Assembly (NCBI GenBank): GCA_012295275.1
Contig: CM022669.1
Span: 2,225,140-2,289,139, forward strand
Length of the DNA: 64,000 nt
Source: Chrysomallon squamiferum
Lineage: Eukaryota; Mollusca; Gastropoda; Neomphalida; Peltospiridae
Reading direction: 5' to 3'
Part shown: one piece after another, positions 24,301-37,347 of the stretch
Layout: every line of letters starts with the position of its first letter
Position numbering within the stretch: position 1 is the first letter of the stretch
Program-made: the position numbers and the translations under genes
Notes under the pieces: generated by a model
The model's input: only the letters and a program-made list of their open reading frames with translations
Database searches by the model: none
What the model was told of the DNA's origin: nothing

Positions 24301-25603
24301 GCAGGCTTAGAAAATAAAACTTTCTTCTTCTTTTGATTAATTTCATCCAGTAAGTCAGAATAACCTGATATGTCCAAATTTTCAGCTGCTTCCACCCATT
24401 TAGGAATTTCATTCCTGGTTGAGTTGTTTCTGCTCCAGTCAGGCTCACTCAGATTTTCTTCTTCAAGATTCTTCACCCAGCTAGGTGCTGTGGTAGTACA
24501 TTCTGATATATCAAGATCATCTACCCAGCTTGGGTGTCGTTGAAGTGATGTAATCTGATGATGACGATGAGAGGGCAGTGGTGGAGCTGACCTGCTCCTA
24601 TTGTGATCTGCAACATGAGACAACTTCTCTCTAACAGAGACCTTTGGAGATTTCAAAATGTTAGGGGCCAAACCTTCTAATGAAGATCTTCTTGTATAGT
24701 CTATTGGTTTGAGTAGCTGAGATTTCAGAGTTATGCCATCAGCCAAGCTATCTACAGAAGATCTTCTTATACATTCTAAAGTTTTTGGTAATTGTGATTT
24801 CAGAGGCACACTATCTATAGTTCTTGATCTACCTCGCTGAGTTCGGTAGGAGTATACATGGTGATGTCTACAGTCAAGATCACCAAGTTTTCTGCTTTCA
24901 CTGTAGGGATCAATTGTTAACAAAGCCTCTGTGGTCAGACTACCAATGTCACTGACACATTTGATACTCTCTGTGTCTTCATTAACATGTTTTAACAAAC
25001 TAGCTGACTTTGACAATGCTTCTTCAACTGAAAAAATAAAACATTTCATTAATAAAAAAATAAACATAATCAAAATGTGAAAATAATAGTTTTTTTGGAT
25101 AAATTAAGGCTTGTCATTCCAAACTGTATAACCTTTATAAAACAGAAAAAAATACAACATTAATAGAAATATTTTTTACAAGGTGTGTACAACAAACACT
25201 ATTATATTACCATAACAACAACAAATTTTAACACATTAATGTTTTTGGAAAAGAATAATAATACATTACCTTCTTGTTGGAGGGCTGAACCATGGAGACG
25301 TCTGTCAACTGCCTGCTTCATCTTCTGAATCTTTATTCTTTGTAACCGTTCTTGTAAATCGCTGTCAATGTTGTTGGTCCTAACAGCAGTATGTGGTTTA
25401 ACTGCTTGTTTTGACAACAAAAGCTCATAGGCATCTTGCTGTTTTTTAGTACGTTTCTTCTCATCAAACTGTTGTAGGTAAGCAAGCAGAGCTTCTGATG
25501 CTGACTGGAACTCTCGACTTCCAACCACAATTCTTCCAGATGTGCACTGAATGCGACATTTTGGAAGACACTTCATTGCAGAAACTGATGTCTTGTTAGT
25601 CAT
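21335..25603 (-). CDS. LAS2-family protein (lung adenoma susceptibility 2 / C18orf54 homologue)
   Basis: Coding exons (minus strand): 25603-25270, 25027-23828, 23231-23114, 22945-22903, 22311-22198, 21929-21835, 21455-21335. GT-AG junctions join in one frame (2025 bp, about 674 residues). LAS2 hallmarks appear in the family order: an N-terminal SASEALLAYLQQF segment (about 34-46), a TTEALL segment (about 143-148), MEALKNMLFKLQAEE (about 578-592), and LERALIHLNRLKNLV near the C-terminus (about 633-647). Between them is a long, Ser-rich, probably disordered region with two 25-residue repeats carrying RRSS(V/L) and three Pro-x-Trp-Val motifs (about 277, 293, 320). No membrane segment or signal peptide is seen. 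Biochemical function is not established in this family. The N-terminus begins with TSVSA, resembling the vertebrate start, which supports this ATG. Confidence 0.85.
22695..22795 (-). repeat. Interspersed repeat, copy 2
   Basis: Inverted, diverged copy of 16630-16715, sharing ATGACCACTGCTGTCTGTA and a GGTACACA(C/T)AAATGACC block. It lies in the LAS2 intron between exons 22903-22945 and 22198-22311. Confidence 0.6.
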
Positions 25604-25652
25604 GTATGTAAAATTTTCATCATTACCCAGACCCTCTGAGAATTAATTCAGA
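25600..25652 (-). promoter_or_regulatory. LAS2 5' UTR end with acceptor and overlapping short uORF
   Basis: A good acceptor (TTTTCAG) ends at 25653, so at least one noncoding exon lies further upstream. Between it and the main ATG an eight-codon uORF (two ATGs at 25623 and 25620) ends in TGA at 25602-25600, overlapping the main start as ATGA. That arrangement suits termination-reinitiation or leaky scanning. The sequence is observed directly; translational control is inference. Confidence 0.5.
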
Positions 25653-26397
25653 CTGAAAAGAAAACCAAACAATTATATGATAAAAGGTGAACAAATAAAT
25701 GAATTGATAATCAAAATCTCCAAACATTTTAATATTCTCAGATATTATCATTCAGAATGATGATACAACTGAAAAAAATCATGTGCAACAATTTTTAAAA
25801 CAGAATATTCAGTCCTTTACTTGTTATTCCAAAAGAAAATAATTTAAAAATCAAATTGTGCATGTAACAATAGCATTTGGATTAAAAATTGCTGTTTTAA
25901 TACTTTGCACAGTATTCTACAAATGTTAATATTACATTTGAAAATATATTTCTATGTGAAGACCCTGAAATTTAAAAAAAAAAACAGGATTGATTTCTGT
26001 TTACTATAAATAAATATTTATTGCTGCAGTAGAAATGTTTAGAAAAAAAGACAGTGCAATAAAATTTTACAGCTAACTCTAAATCACTTGTAGGTGTTCT
26101 GCTCTAGAATAGTTTTAGGAAAAAAGAAAAGAAAAATATATCAATGGTTGGATTTCATTCTGATGTAAAACTCACTGCATTAAAATGGTAAATTAATTTT
26201 ATTCTTATTAATTTTCTTTCATAAATAAAACAGAAAAAGAATTTAATAAAATAAAATAATAAAAAATAAAATAAATATTAACTAACAAAAATTTAGAACA
26301 TAAATATAATAAATAAGAAAAGCTAATTTAACACGCATTGGTATACTTTCATTTTAATTCTCCCAAAATAATTCTAATTTACCATGAACATAAATAA

Positions 26398-26410
26398 ATA
26401 AATAAATAAC

Positions 26411-26463
<53 letters not shown>

Positions 26464-26486
26464 TAATAATTCTTATTCTTATTCTG

Positions 26487-26519
<33 letters not shown>

Positions 26520-26520
26520 A
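26398..26520. repeat. Facing (AAT)n and (ATT)n arrays, hairpin-forming
   Basis: About 17 AAT-type units (26409-26470) are followed, after a short TTCTTATTC spacer, by about 10 ATT units (26487-26518). The two arrays are complementary and can fold back on each other. Confidence 0.85.
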
Positions 26521-27773
26521 GCATCATCATAATAAAAAACATTTAAATCTAAATAACATACTCTAGTATTCATATTACTTATCTAATGATTGTACACTTG
26601 GATATTTGTCTCATGCTCACAAAGGCATGTCTGGAAAAACACACCCTAAAGCTGTACAATTGGAAGATACTATATCTCTGAACCTGTGATTTTAAGATTA
26701 CATATGGATACAACTGTATAAAAAATCATTGAAGTGTGTATAAAACATTAATCCTACAGGGATTAGTATTTTCAAAAGCCATGTCGAATCTTACAAACAC
26801 ACCTTGAGCTTGGATCTTCAACTGCCGTCCTGCAATTGTCTGCTTTGGAAAATCACCAACATAAGTAGTAATGAAATGACATATGCTGGATAGGTGTTCA
26901 TTGAAGCTTAACATAACATTTTAATCCCCAATATAAAGCTGCACTGGTTATGGGGCTGAACTCTTTGGATTCCAAAGCACTTTCCATCAAGTAGAATTTT
27001 TAAGCAAAATACTAAAATATTATTCCACTTACTAAGTAAACAGAATGCAGAATAAAACCAAACACGTGTTGAAGTTAAACAAATTGATAAGACCACTGAT
27101 ATTTCTTTTATCATACAAAGAGGGCTATGAAAATTATGACTAATTCCATTAAAGAAGGCAACATTCTGTGACAGTAAATTTGCATGTTTTTCATGTTTTA
27201 TGGGCACATTTTAATATTTTGTACTTTCATAAATATATTTTATTACAGTTAATGTTATTTATTGAATGAAGTCACTATCATGATAAATTCCATTAATATT
27301 CAAAAATGAAATCATAGTTAGAGTAAAACTACATTATTTTTTAATGTTTTATTTTGCACAAATCTCAACTTTGTTAAATATATTTTATTAGAATCTATAT
27401 TCTAGTTCACTAATGACTGACTTGCTTGTAAAATTTAAAATATTCAAAACAAAATAAAATCTATAATATTTTTAATGTTCTGAACATTCATGTATAATGG
27501 AGTATTGATTTAAATCTTATTTTCGTAACATTCCAGGAAATTAATTTATTTTAAGGACAGAATTAGGTAGATTTATAACAAAACTTTCAAGAGACAAACT
27601 TCTGGGAAAAACAGCAGTAAATGTGAGAAAAAAACAATAAATAAAACAAATTATCTACATAATCAAAGTTAACCTTTCTGGTGCTGGTCACAAACTCCAC
27701 CCCCCCACCTGACACATTCACACACAAATCTTTTACACGCACCTACTCACACACAAATACATACATACATACT

Positions 27774-27776
<3 letters not shown>

Positions 27777-27811
<35 letters not shown>
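27777..27811. repeat. (CA)n microsatellite
   Basis: About 17 CA repeats flanked by degenerate CACA/TACA sequence from about 27720. Confidence 0.9.
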
Positions 27812-27815
<4 letters not shown>

Positions 27816-28639
27816 TATATAAATAATCAAAAGACTCTTTATTTCTGCAAATTAACCATCATATACTTACTCTCATTGATCTCTTACCTTTGGGAACAAA
27901 TTACTATGAGTGTTTATTTCTGAAGAACTTTCAAGTTAAAAACTGTCAAGCAACACTAATGGTATGAAACTGAATCCAACAGAAAAAGAAGAATTACTCA
28001 ATAACTTCAATTTATAAAAAATAAAATAAAAAATTGTACCCAACAACTTAATGAGCCTTAACGAGGTAGATGTCTTTGCAACATACCTGGTGAACTACCA
28101 GTGTGAAATAAACTTAACATAGCATAGCACAACACAGGCACTTGTATATTTATATAGACATCTTAAAGAGAGCTTGGCTAACCCGCTGACCCAAAATCAG
28201 ATAAAATATTCTCTTGACAATCAAACAGTTGAGGACTGACAAGTCTCTACTTGAATATACCCTCAGTTTATGGCCAGTCATTTTCATCAAGTCACTTCAT
28301 AAGCAGTAATGACAGAAGTAGTAAAATTCATACTTTGTTTACATTAAAATACTATAAAATACTATATAGGTGAGTTTATCTGTTATGCGATATTGTAATG
28401 AGAAAAAATAAACCTTTGGATTTGAAAAGTTTATAATTTGTAATTAATGTATATTAGCTTTCCTAACAAAATTTTTTAAAAAGATTTTATCATTCAGTTT
28501 AAAGTTTGGTAGATTGCTGAAAGTTTTAAATCTAGTACAAGCTGAAAATGAAAAAAAATCCAAAATGTGGATATATAATGGAAAATATCTTTGCCTTTAG
28601 AACCAAGCATTTGTTTATTATATAAATCATTTTAATAAA

Positions 28640-28940
28640 ATTAATAATCTTAACCTCAAACTGCTTTAATCAAACTGATAAATTTAGTTTCAAATTATTT
28701 CAAGCCAAATGTTTTGATTTTAACACATTTAAACAAATCAATAAATTTAGACTGAAATAATTTAAAACAGAAACATAAATTTAGATTGAAACAATTTTAA
28801 TTCAAACAATAAACCTCGATTCGAATCATTTGTAACAAATTAGTAACTTTAGATCATATCAATACATTTATATCAATATCCGTTTACTTCAGTCTTAAAA
28901 CAATAAACCAGGTCTTTCAAACTAAAATAATTTTAATCCA
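28640..28940. repeat. Degenerate tandem repeat of about 36 bp
   Basis: The phrase AATAAATTTAGAnTGAAA-x-AATTT recurs in diverged form near 28672, 28735, 28769, 28806, 28838 and 28901, mostly 35-37 bp apart with one double interval. An old, decayed minisatellite. Confidence 0.55.
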
Positions 28941-30508
28941 GTATTTATTCTTGGACTCACTTTTTTCATACCTGTAATTCTTGATCAGTTTAAAACTTTT
29001 GTACGAACTTCACTAAGGCAGACCCACTTCACCAGTGAACAGCAAAAATAGAGGGACTACATCATGGGGATTAAATAGGATTTCACACACAAAGAGTAGA
29101 GATTACAACAACAATATCACTGTGTATTAAGTTGTCTTTAATAGATTCTTGAAATCCAAAGAGGTCAAAATGTTTTCCAAATCTCTTCTTTCAAAAAGCA
29201 GATAATATATTCAACCAGTGGCAATTGAAAATCGGGTGAAAAGTATGTATGACAAATTATAACACCAAAAGCTGGACCTGCCTTAAGAAAATAATGCAGA
29301 CTATATTATCAAGTAACAAAATGATGTGAATACACCAAACATTGCCTAGGATCAGTTTCAAGTACCTGGGTCTTGGGAACCGGACTTGTACCTTGATATG
29401 TATAAGAAAGTAAGAAGACATCATAATAAAGAGCTATATTTCATCATGACAGCTGTCACTGCAGAACAATGTTTCTAACCAACTATCACTAATTTTTACC
29501 ACACTCAATGGTTTACAGCAATTGACTGATAAGGTTAATTTCTTAAATCTGGTCACTAGATTCTTATCTTCTGAAGTACAAGTTATTAACAGTTTAAATC
29601 AGCATAACCATTACAATTATTTGATATTTTAATTCATACAACCATAACCCATTTAACAACTTCTGAACAAAGAGTAATTGCTTTAACAGTTATAACAGAA
29701 TACTCCTGGTATTCATTTTTCCTTCAGTTCAATGCAATGCTTGGATATCATCTATTTATTCTGTAGTTAAAGTATTTGTCATAATTTGCAAGAGTGGTAA
29801 AGTCACAAAACAAACAGAAAGAAACCATTTCCGTTACAATACACAATTCATGCTCAGGCTTCACAAATTTTTATGAATTATTTGTTAGCATTACAGTATG
29901 AGAAAACAATTTTAATTTTTTTTTTTAAATAATTAAAAAAAAAAAGAAAAGAAGTTTATGATGGTTATAATTTAAAGTAACAGTATAATTTAATCTTAAA
30001 ATTTTGGAATCTGACAAAAAAAATTAAAAACTGCTCAGTGCAGGGTGTACACTTAATGTCAGTAGAAAAGCTGATTTTGAGAAGTATGTGAGAACAAAAA
30101 ATGTGCTGGAAGTTTTAACAGTCGTCGCTAGGTGAGTGCAGACATTCAACAGGAAGTATGTGTTTTAACACAAATGTTTGCTGAAAATTTTAATCTAGTA
30201 ACTAGAGAAAACACTAAATCTGCAAACAAGATGCTCGTGTCTATCAAATGATTGTCCATTACATCTCACTAAAATACCCACAACTGAAAAATCTTGTCAC
30301 AAAATTTATACTGAATAATATCCAGATTAACAAACTACTTTGTTATCAAATTTTTTTTTACAACAGAACTTTTATACTTTTTGATGGATATTATAAAATG
30401 ATTCTTTTATACCTATTTTTATCTGGTATCTATAATAATCCATGCCTTAGTGCCTGCCTGTCTATTTATCCAGTTTTATTTATTTGTTTGTTTTTTTATT
30501 TATCTATT

Positions 30509-30560
<52 letters not shown>
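30509..30560. repeat. (GA)n microsatellite
   Basis: About 25 GA repeats with one AA interruption near 30522. The Arg-Glu-rich open frame across it is an artefact. Confidence 0.92.
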
Positions 30561-30564
<4 letters not shown>

Positions 30565-31229
30565 GTGAAAATACTTCAAATAACTTAAATTTCTTTTTGT
30601 GTGTATGTGTGTGTATGTGTCTAAACACCAACAGTGATATATGATTACAAAGAACATGACTTGTTTATATTATACACAGGTGTTCTGTTTTAAACATTTC
30701 TATACACCTAACAAACACTGGAATAACCCATTAATCCCATGTCAAACACTGAACAAATGCTATCAGTTTTAACTTGAACAGTTCAAAATTATTTTCACAT
30801 GCTTTACAAAACTGCTATCAGATTTTTGGTATCTGAATCAGTATTTCAAGAAAATAAACATCCACAAAAAAGATGAACAACCCTGGTAAATGATTTCAAA
30901 ATATTTGCTTGGATTGATATTATACATGGCAAAAACTATATTGTTAAAAAAGACTTTTAAAAACCTAAAATAATAAATACAAATAAATAAAAATAAATGA
31001 ATCTGTTTAAATCATATTGTAAAAAGCCATCCAACATGTCATTATTACTGCCTGGAGTGAAAATGAATATTTGTGTATAAACTAGCATAAAATTTTACAA
31101 AAAAACCCAGTAGATCCGGGAAATATTTATTATTATTATTATTATTTATTATTATTGTTTTTTTTAAATATCACTAAAAATATGATTAAATAAACTGAAA
31201 TTAAGATATTATCGTTTCTGTTTCCATAC

Positions 31230-31806
31230 ACAGGGTGTCCCAAAAGTAATTGAACCGCAAACTTAACTAAAATTTAATTCCATCTTTTATGTCATTTTAT
31301 GTTATCTTTTGTACTATTCATTTACTTCTGTCAGTAGTAGTAGTCTTCGGAATGATTTTTGTTACCTGACTGTAGTGTTCTTCGTGATCGAGACTTCTGT
31401 TTTAGCACTCGCTACTGGACTCTCCATGGTTTGACTTGAAATGGTACCCTCACTCTTAAAAATGCAGTGAAGAACTTTAGATTTAAACGAACGTATCTTC
31501 GTTATTAAGAATTACTATGCAATGACTAGCTACAAGCATGTTGAAGAAAGATGGGAAGTAAACTTTAGAAAACCTGTACCAAATAAATTGACAATGTTCA
31601 ATCTGGTATCCAAATTTGAAGTAACTGGAAGTGTGTCAAATGCTCCTAAAAAGGTCATCCAAAAACAGTTCATTCACCTGAAAACAAGGATTTAGTGGCA
31701 GCTGCATTTGAACATTAGTAAATACTAAATATACAGATCAAATTTGTTGTTTTTAATAAATAATTTTATTTAAGTTTGCAGTTCAGTTACTTTTGGGACA
31801 CCCTGT
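31230..31806 (+). mobile_element. Mariner-like non-autonomous element with decayed helix-turn-helix coding remnant
   Basis: Inverted ends of about 38 bp: left ACAGGGTGTCCCAAAAGTAA, and the right end reads the same in reverse complement, both continuing into a GCAAACTTAA block. Between about 31466 and 31650 the plus strand encodes a segment resembling the DUF4817-type helix-turn-helix of transposases (a KNYYAMTSYKHVEERW stretch, then KFEVTGSV). A frameshift follows, and then a stop near 31725. No DDE/DDD catalytic domain is present in the 577 bp. Superfamily (Tc1/mariner) is inferred from the ends and the HTH; no clear TA duplication was confirmed. Confidence 0.7.
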
Positions 31807-32079
31807 ATTTATATAACTAATTAATTAATTACCTCAAGATCATTTTTTTTCCTGATGTATAGTATAAAAATCTTTTAAAACTTTGGAAATAACAGTTTTT
31901 CCTACTTGTACTTCAAAAACAGGTTCCAGGCTCAAGTAAGGTAAGTAAAACTGTAGCTTTGAAAATACTGTAAATGTGTAAAAAGTTAAGATCATCCAAA
32001 ATGATCAGTAAGGCATTTTTGAGTTAAAACTCACTGATGGGCCTGATTTAAGGTTAATTTAGGTTTTAGATTTTTGAAA

Positions 32080-32530
32080 TTATATTAATACTGCTAGTAT
32101 GGTTTTTATGGGGTTCCACCCAATACCACAAAGAAACTCTGCTACAGTCTTGCAATTCTCAAGGTGATTGACACACAAGTTTCGAGAGACGCTCTTGCAG
32201 CTGGATGTAGCATCAACGAACCTGGTGTCGAGGTGAATTGTCAGCCACATCCTGCTGGATGATGGTGCCCACTGTTGCCTGCTCACATTGAAACCATTCA
32301 ATAACTTGCCAGGATGGTGGTAGCCCACAAGGTTGAAGAACATAGTGTTCCAATCTTCACACAAGTTGTTTGTACAAGGATTATTGTTCATGGTGGCATC
32401 ATGAACATTCCACAGGGCAGGAGCAAACATTGGTGGAACACTCTGAGCTGAGTACTGGGCCTGTCTGCTGACCGCTGAGTCTGTTGGAAAGAACCACTGA
32501 TCTATGTACGATCAAAGTACGTAAGTAAGT
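32080..32530 (-). pseudogene. Fragment of a MULE-type transposase, broken
   Basis: The minus strand encodes a Pro-Pro-Met-Phe-Ala-Pro segment, a Leu-Trp-Asn-Val-His-Asp segment, and a Thr-Asn-Asn-Leu-Cys-Glu-Asp-Trp-Asn segment followed by His-Pro. This matches the C-terminal part of invertebrate Mutator-like (MULE) transposases, where TNN-x-x-E-x-W is a hallmark. Upstream the frame meets a stop near 32511. Downstream, similarity (an IQQDVADN segment, then YIQLQERL) continues in another frame, so a frameshift lies near 32270. The catalytic core is absent. Relic, not a working gene. Confidence 0.7.
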
Positions 32531-32679
32531 CCTCATGTGTCAGATGATAGAAGAATCTCTTATTTGTAACATGATGACCAAAGACATCAAGGACAGCTCA
32601 CATTACACCATCCTCAAAGTCCTCTATCCTAATCAGTATGCTAAACCCAAGCAAGACCCAATGTGAAGATTCTTTCTTT

Positions 32680-32810
32680 AATACTGCCTAATTAACAAGT
32701 GTAACAATTCACCAACCCTGCACAATATGATACCGGTTTCGTTAATGTAGCCTAATCAATAAGCTTAACAATCACCCCATGCATACTATGATGTCACATT
32801 CAATACTCTA
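32680..32810. repeat. Diverged tandem duplication of about 64 bp
   Basis: Two adjacent segments share TAATnnnGCCTAAT(T/C)AA, AACAATCACC-like and CATACTATGAT-like blocks in the same order. Just beyond, TGTGACTTTTTT occurs three times (32830-32880). Old local duplications with no coding content. Confidence 0.5.
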
Positions 32811-33272
32811 CAAACCCATTCATTTCCTGTGACTTTTTTCCTACACTAAATTGTGACTTTTTTCTGTGACTTTTTTTCCAGTCACTGAATAGTTAGCTGA
32901 AATTGTCTTCTGTCAATATGTTCTCTCAAGAAATATTTATGAAATTTATTTTTTATTTTCTATTTCGATAAATGGAGTATTTGAGAAAGGAAAAAAATGA
33001 AAACAGTTGGAAATTTCTGAAAGGGTAAACAGGATTATAATAAATATATATACATATATATATACATATATATTTTAATTTTTAAGAATCAAACAATTCT
33101 CAAAATTAAATTTTATAAGCATTGTAAACTGAAACATGATTGTCTCAACCAAATTTAGTTGTTTTTTTCTTCAACACATTAACTTTTGTTTAAATTTCCT
33201 TACATAAATATTATAAAATACATTTATGTTGGTTACTTATTTAACTGGCTATAAACATGCTCAAACCATGCC

Positions 33273-33304
<32 letters not shown>

Positions 33305-36300
33305 AGAAGAAATGTCAGCATATCTCAAAACTTTTAGTTGGAAAAATTCATCACTTTTGAATATGACGCTGACAGGAGACATTTAGAATTTCTTCTGCAC
33401 TGACAACCCAATTTAAATTAACCTGCAAAAAACTTGATCAACATTTTGATAAATGATTAAAGATGTCCCAGCCCACCCATGCCAGTTTGAATATTAACTT
33501 CATCTTCTTCTACTTTTTTAGTTTATTTTTCAAAACAAAACTTTATTTCTGACTTTGGCTGAACCTATATTCTTTTGAATTATCAAGTATCAAAGAGTAA
33601 AATCACACGTTTTTCTTGGATACAACACTGTTTGTTTTGAGATGTTTCATTGTATTTGTTTCCCTTTTAATGAAACTTCTATGTAAACTTTAATGTCTAA
33701 ATAAAAAATATATTTCTTGTTTGCTAATAAGTAGAAATAAACAGGTTACTTTTAATCTAATAAATCTTGATTTATAGTCTGTGCACCTACTGACTTTTCT
33801 GACACAATATTAAATAAAGGTACAGAGAATCAAATTTTCATTTGTTACGAGTAGAGTATTGACCCTAAATCAATAAAAGCAAACATAAAAGATTTAATCA
33901 CAATATATTTCAAGAATATAAATTGCTCCCAAGAAGGCTGTACTTGCTGTTGTAATTTTTAAACAGAGAAAGTTACATACCAAATAACTGACTGTTAAAA
34001 TGCAACCAAACTGTTATACAAATGCTATGTAGTAATGCATGCTGTGAAGGTAATAAGTAAGAATATACTGATTTTTCTCAGCCATCTTTTAATTAAAAAG
34101 CCAGAATATTTATTCTATTTGAAAAAAAAATTAAATAAAAATTTAAAACATTAAAACAGCTGAAAACAAAGGCAACATATGTAACTAAAATAGGAAAGGG
34201 AATTTGTTATAAATTTCTAAGAATATCATCTCATCAGCATAAAAGTACTTTTTATTAAGTCTCATTATAATACTTCAGTTAACTAAAAATGTTCAAGACC
34301 ATCAATTGACATCCCATTATAAGATATTCATAATTTAAAATGTGAAACATGCTTCTAAGTAAGTCTTAACATTTCAAATCTTTGTTGCTGAATATTTTAG
34401 TTCAAAATATTCTGACAAAGTTTCAAAGTGTCACTTTTACCTTCCTGCTCAGATTATCAGTGGTATATGATCCATAAACACACAGGTGTGATGTATGGGA
34501 AATAAATTGCAATTAGAATCTATGTTTTAGCACTGTGTATTGCATATCTAGAAGCTTAACTTGTTTAAAGCAGCTTTGCATTAAAACATATGCCATGAAT
34601 ATGTAACCAGCAAATTAATCTACTTACTAACAGCACAAATCTTTCATATAGCCAGCTTACTTTCAATTAAAGATCATAGTTAACACACTGAAATATTATT
34701 CAATGATTGCAGACATATATTACACCTTGTCAGCATATGTTTGTATGCTTCATTTATTAACCAAAACCTTTGGCTATTTTAGCTGTCAGACATAATTAAA
34801 GCTAAATGCTAAACAGCTTAGATCAAACACTGTCTAACCCATAGTATATTGTTTTTAAGATATCTTGATTTTATTTCAGTATACATTAAAAATAAAACAC
34901 AATTAACATTTATGAAATTGTTCTGGCTACAGTTCAATGTGATTAACATGGGTTAGAATATTTGAAGACTGATGATCTTATCAATATTTATCATTATATT
35001 CTGGTTCATAATCCTGCATATTTCATAATAAATCAGCAAAGTTTTTATCTGACTTTAAAAATCTCTACTGTTCAACAATTACTAATATGTTCTTATTTTA
35101 AAATACAGATACAAATTTTTTGAATGTTAATATGGATTTAGTAAATCCAGTGCATTTGCCAAACTTAATGCCTAATATTTTGTTTTCATAGCTTATTTGA
35201 CATATTTCATCAAGGAGGTCACATCAGTAAAATTCTGGATGAACTTAAAGGTGTTTGATTAAGATAAAAAACGTGCTCCCAAATCTATCTCAAGGTAGCC
35301 ATTTCGTGAGTAAAGAAAACAAACACAACTATTCAATTAGTCCCATGGATATATTTATACAAAACTGAAACAGATTACTTTGAATCAAAGTCTGCGTATC
35401 AGATTCCAGTCTTTTAGCTATTCTCTGCTGTACTTTCTCTAAAGATAAAATGAAAGTAACATCCCAAAACATCATTAATATATTTTCTGAGTAGTACAAC
35501 AAATTTCACAAAGATAATTATTATATCATGAATTTGAGTCATGTTAGGACATGCACTTTATTATCCAATTTGTTCAAAAAAGGTGACAAAAAACACCAAA
35601 CCTTTTATGGATAAATTAAAAAAAAAAATTATTAGATAAAGCTTACGAAAAATGATGTAAAAACCCCATTTGTTTCAATTCTTTATATAATATCTTTTTG
35701 CAGGTTATTGTATTTCCCATACATTCAAAATATTTTCTGTAATTTTATAGAATAAATATTTTATTTTTTTATTTTATTGTCATCATTATTATTACTATTA
35801 TTATTATTATTGTTATTATTATTATTAGTTTAATAACCAAACATTTTTGTTTTATCTTTCTGCTGCCTAATTACATTAGTAACTGGATTATTATAACAAT
35901 TTATTTGTGTTTGATTAAAACAGTTCATTTTGAAAGAAGTGTATAAAACTATTTAGCATCTGAAACATCAAGGATTCATTTCCAAGCAATCAATAAAATA
36001 GAAATCAAACATTTATGTAATATTACATTATAATCCAAAATTAAAGTCACCTTTATTTTTCTACTTACTTTTATATTCACTGTTTTATACTGTTGTTTAT
36101 AAATATTATTATTTTTGTTATCTTTATTAATTTGCATGTGTTTACATTAGTAGTTTCAATGATTCGTGAATTATTTGAAAATATGGTATAAAAATATTTT
36201 CATCTTTAGATATTTATATCTTTTTAATTTTACTGATAAGGGACGGTCATCTGGATAAGCGGAAATTAGTTTCATCCCGATTTTGGGATTGTAATGTTAA

Positions 36301-36479
36301 AAGATCAAATTCGATAAAGCTGTAAACGGTTTATCAGGAAATAGATGAATTTCAAATTCAACTTTTGTTTTTAAATTAAAGCATCATGATCATGCAACCA
36401 ATTTTATTTATGTATTTATTTATTTATTTTTAAATACTCAACATTAATTTTATTGGTTTAACTTTTGAGTATTATTTTA

Positions 36480-36900
36480 CAGCCTGGGACCTTTGCTAAA
36501 TTTTGCGTATTTGAAACGTATGTAATCATCATTACGGCCAGATGCCTTGGTCGGTGTCATAGAAATTTGAACTACACCCAAACTTAAACTATGATTCACA
36601 AATCTGGTATACATTATGATTATGATTATAATTGATAGTTATAGCATTTCTAAAACCATATGAAGTTATCGCCATGTAAGCATTCAGAAATATGCGAATC
36701 CAAAAAGAAAAAAAAGGAAAAAAAACCCTACCGTATGCAGATGATTTGTCATAGTAGGTCATTTTAAAAAGCAAACTGATCGACTGCAGTGAGAAATACC
36801 GGAAATGCAAGTCACTAATAACGCTATATTTTATGTTCGGCTGTTTACGGCTACATTGATCTCTTTTCAACCGAACTTTTCCGGTTGCCATTTACATGGT
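36480..36900 (-). promoter_or_regulatory. CpG-containing promoter-like island, possible first exon of the LAS2 gene
   Basis: An island richer in CpG than its surroundings, with CCGGAA/TTTCCGG (ETS-type) motifs near 36880 and 36800. On the minus strand an ATG at about 36760 opens an 11-codon frame that ends at a possible donor CG|GTAGGG near 36731. Spliced to the LAS2 acceptor at 25653, that frame would stop within two codons, so it would be a uORF in a noncoding leader. An unrelated promoter or a minus-strand noncoding RNA are alternatives. Confidence 0.3.
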
Positions 36901-37347
36901 CTCAAAGCACAGTTAAATTTTGCCTCACACAATCATTTCAACAACGTGTATTGGTTAGAATAGAATAAAAGTATCCATTTTGGGAAATCACCTGTTATCA
37001 GAGATGTAGATAAAAGGAATAATTTAAGAAAATCCATGCATGATTAGCAGTGTCTGCATTTTAAAGAACAAACCTTGAAATAAAGCATAAAATAATCCAA
37101 TATATGTTTTTTTCTTCGTTCTGGAAATAATATTAAAAGATCACATTATATATTCTAAATAATTCTTTAAAAACAATTGCAACAATCTATAACATAAAAA
37201 AATGTAATAATTAAATAATTTGAATAATAAGTAATTAAGTAAAATAATAATAATAATAATAATAATAATAGTAATAGTAATAGTAGTAGTAGTAGTAGTT
37301 TTACAAAAACAAGAACAGAAATATTTGTATCACTGAAAATAATCTAG

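Noticed and set aside
26726-27207. Two adjacent minus-strand frames (62 and 99 codons)
   Set aside because: No recognisable domain, no splice signals linking them to LAS2, and composition like the noncoding flanks. They might be a decayed repeat, but this cannot be supported.
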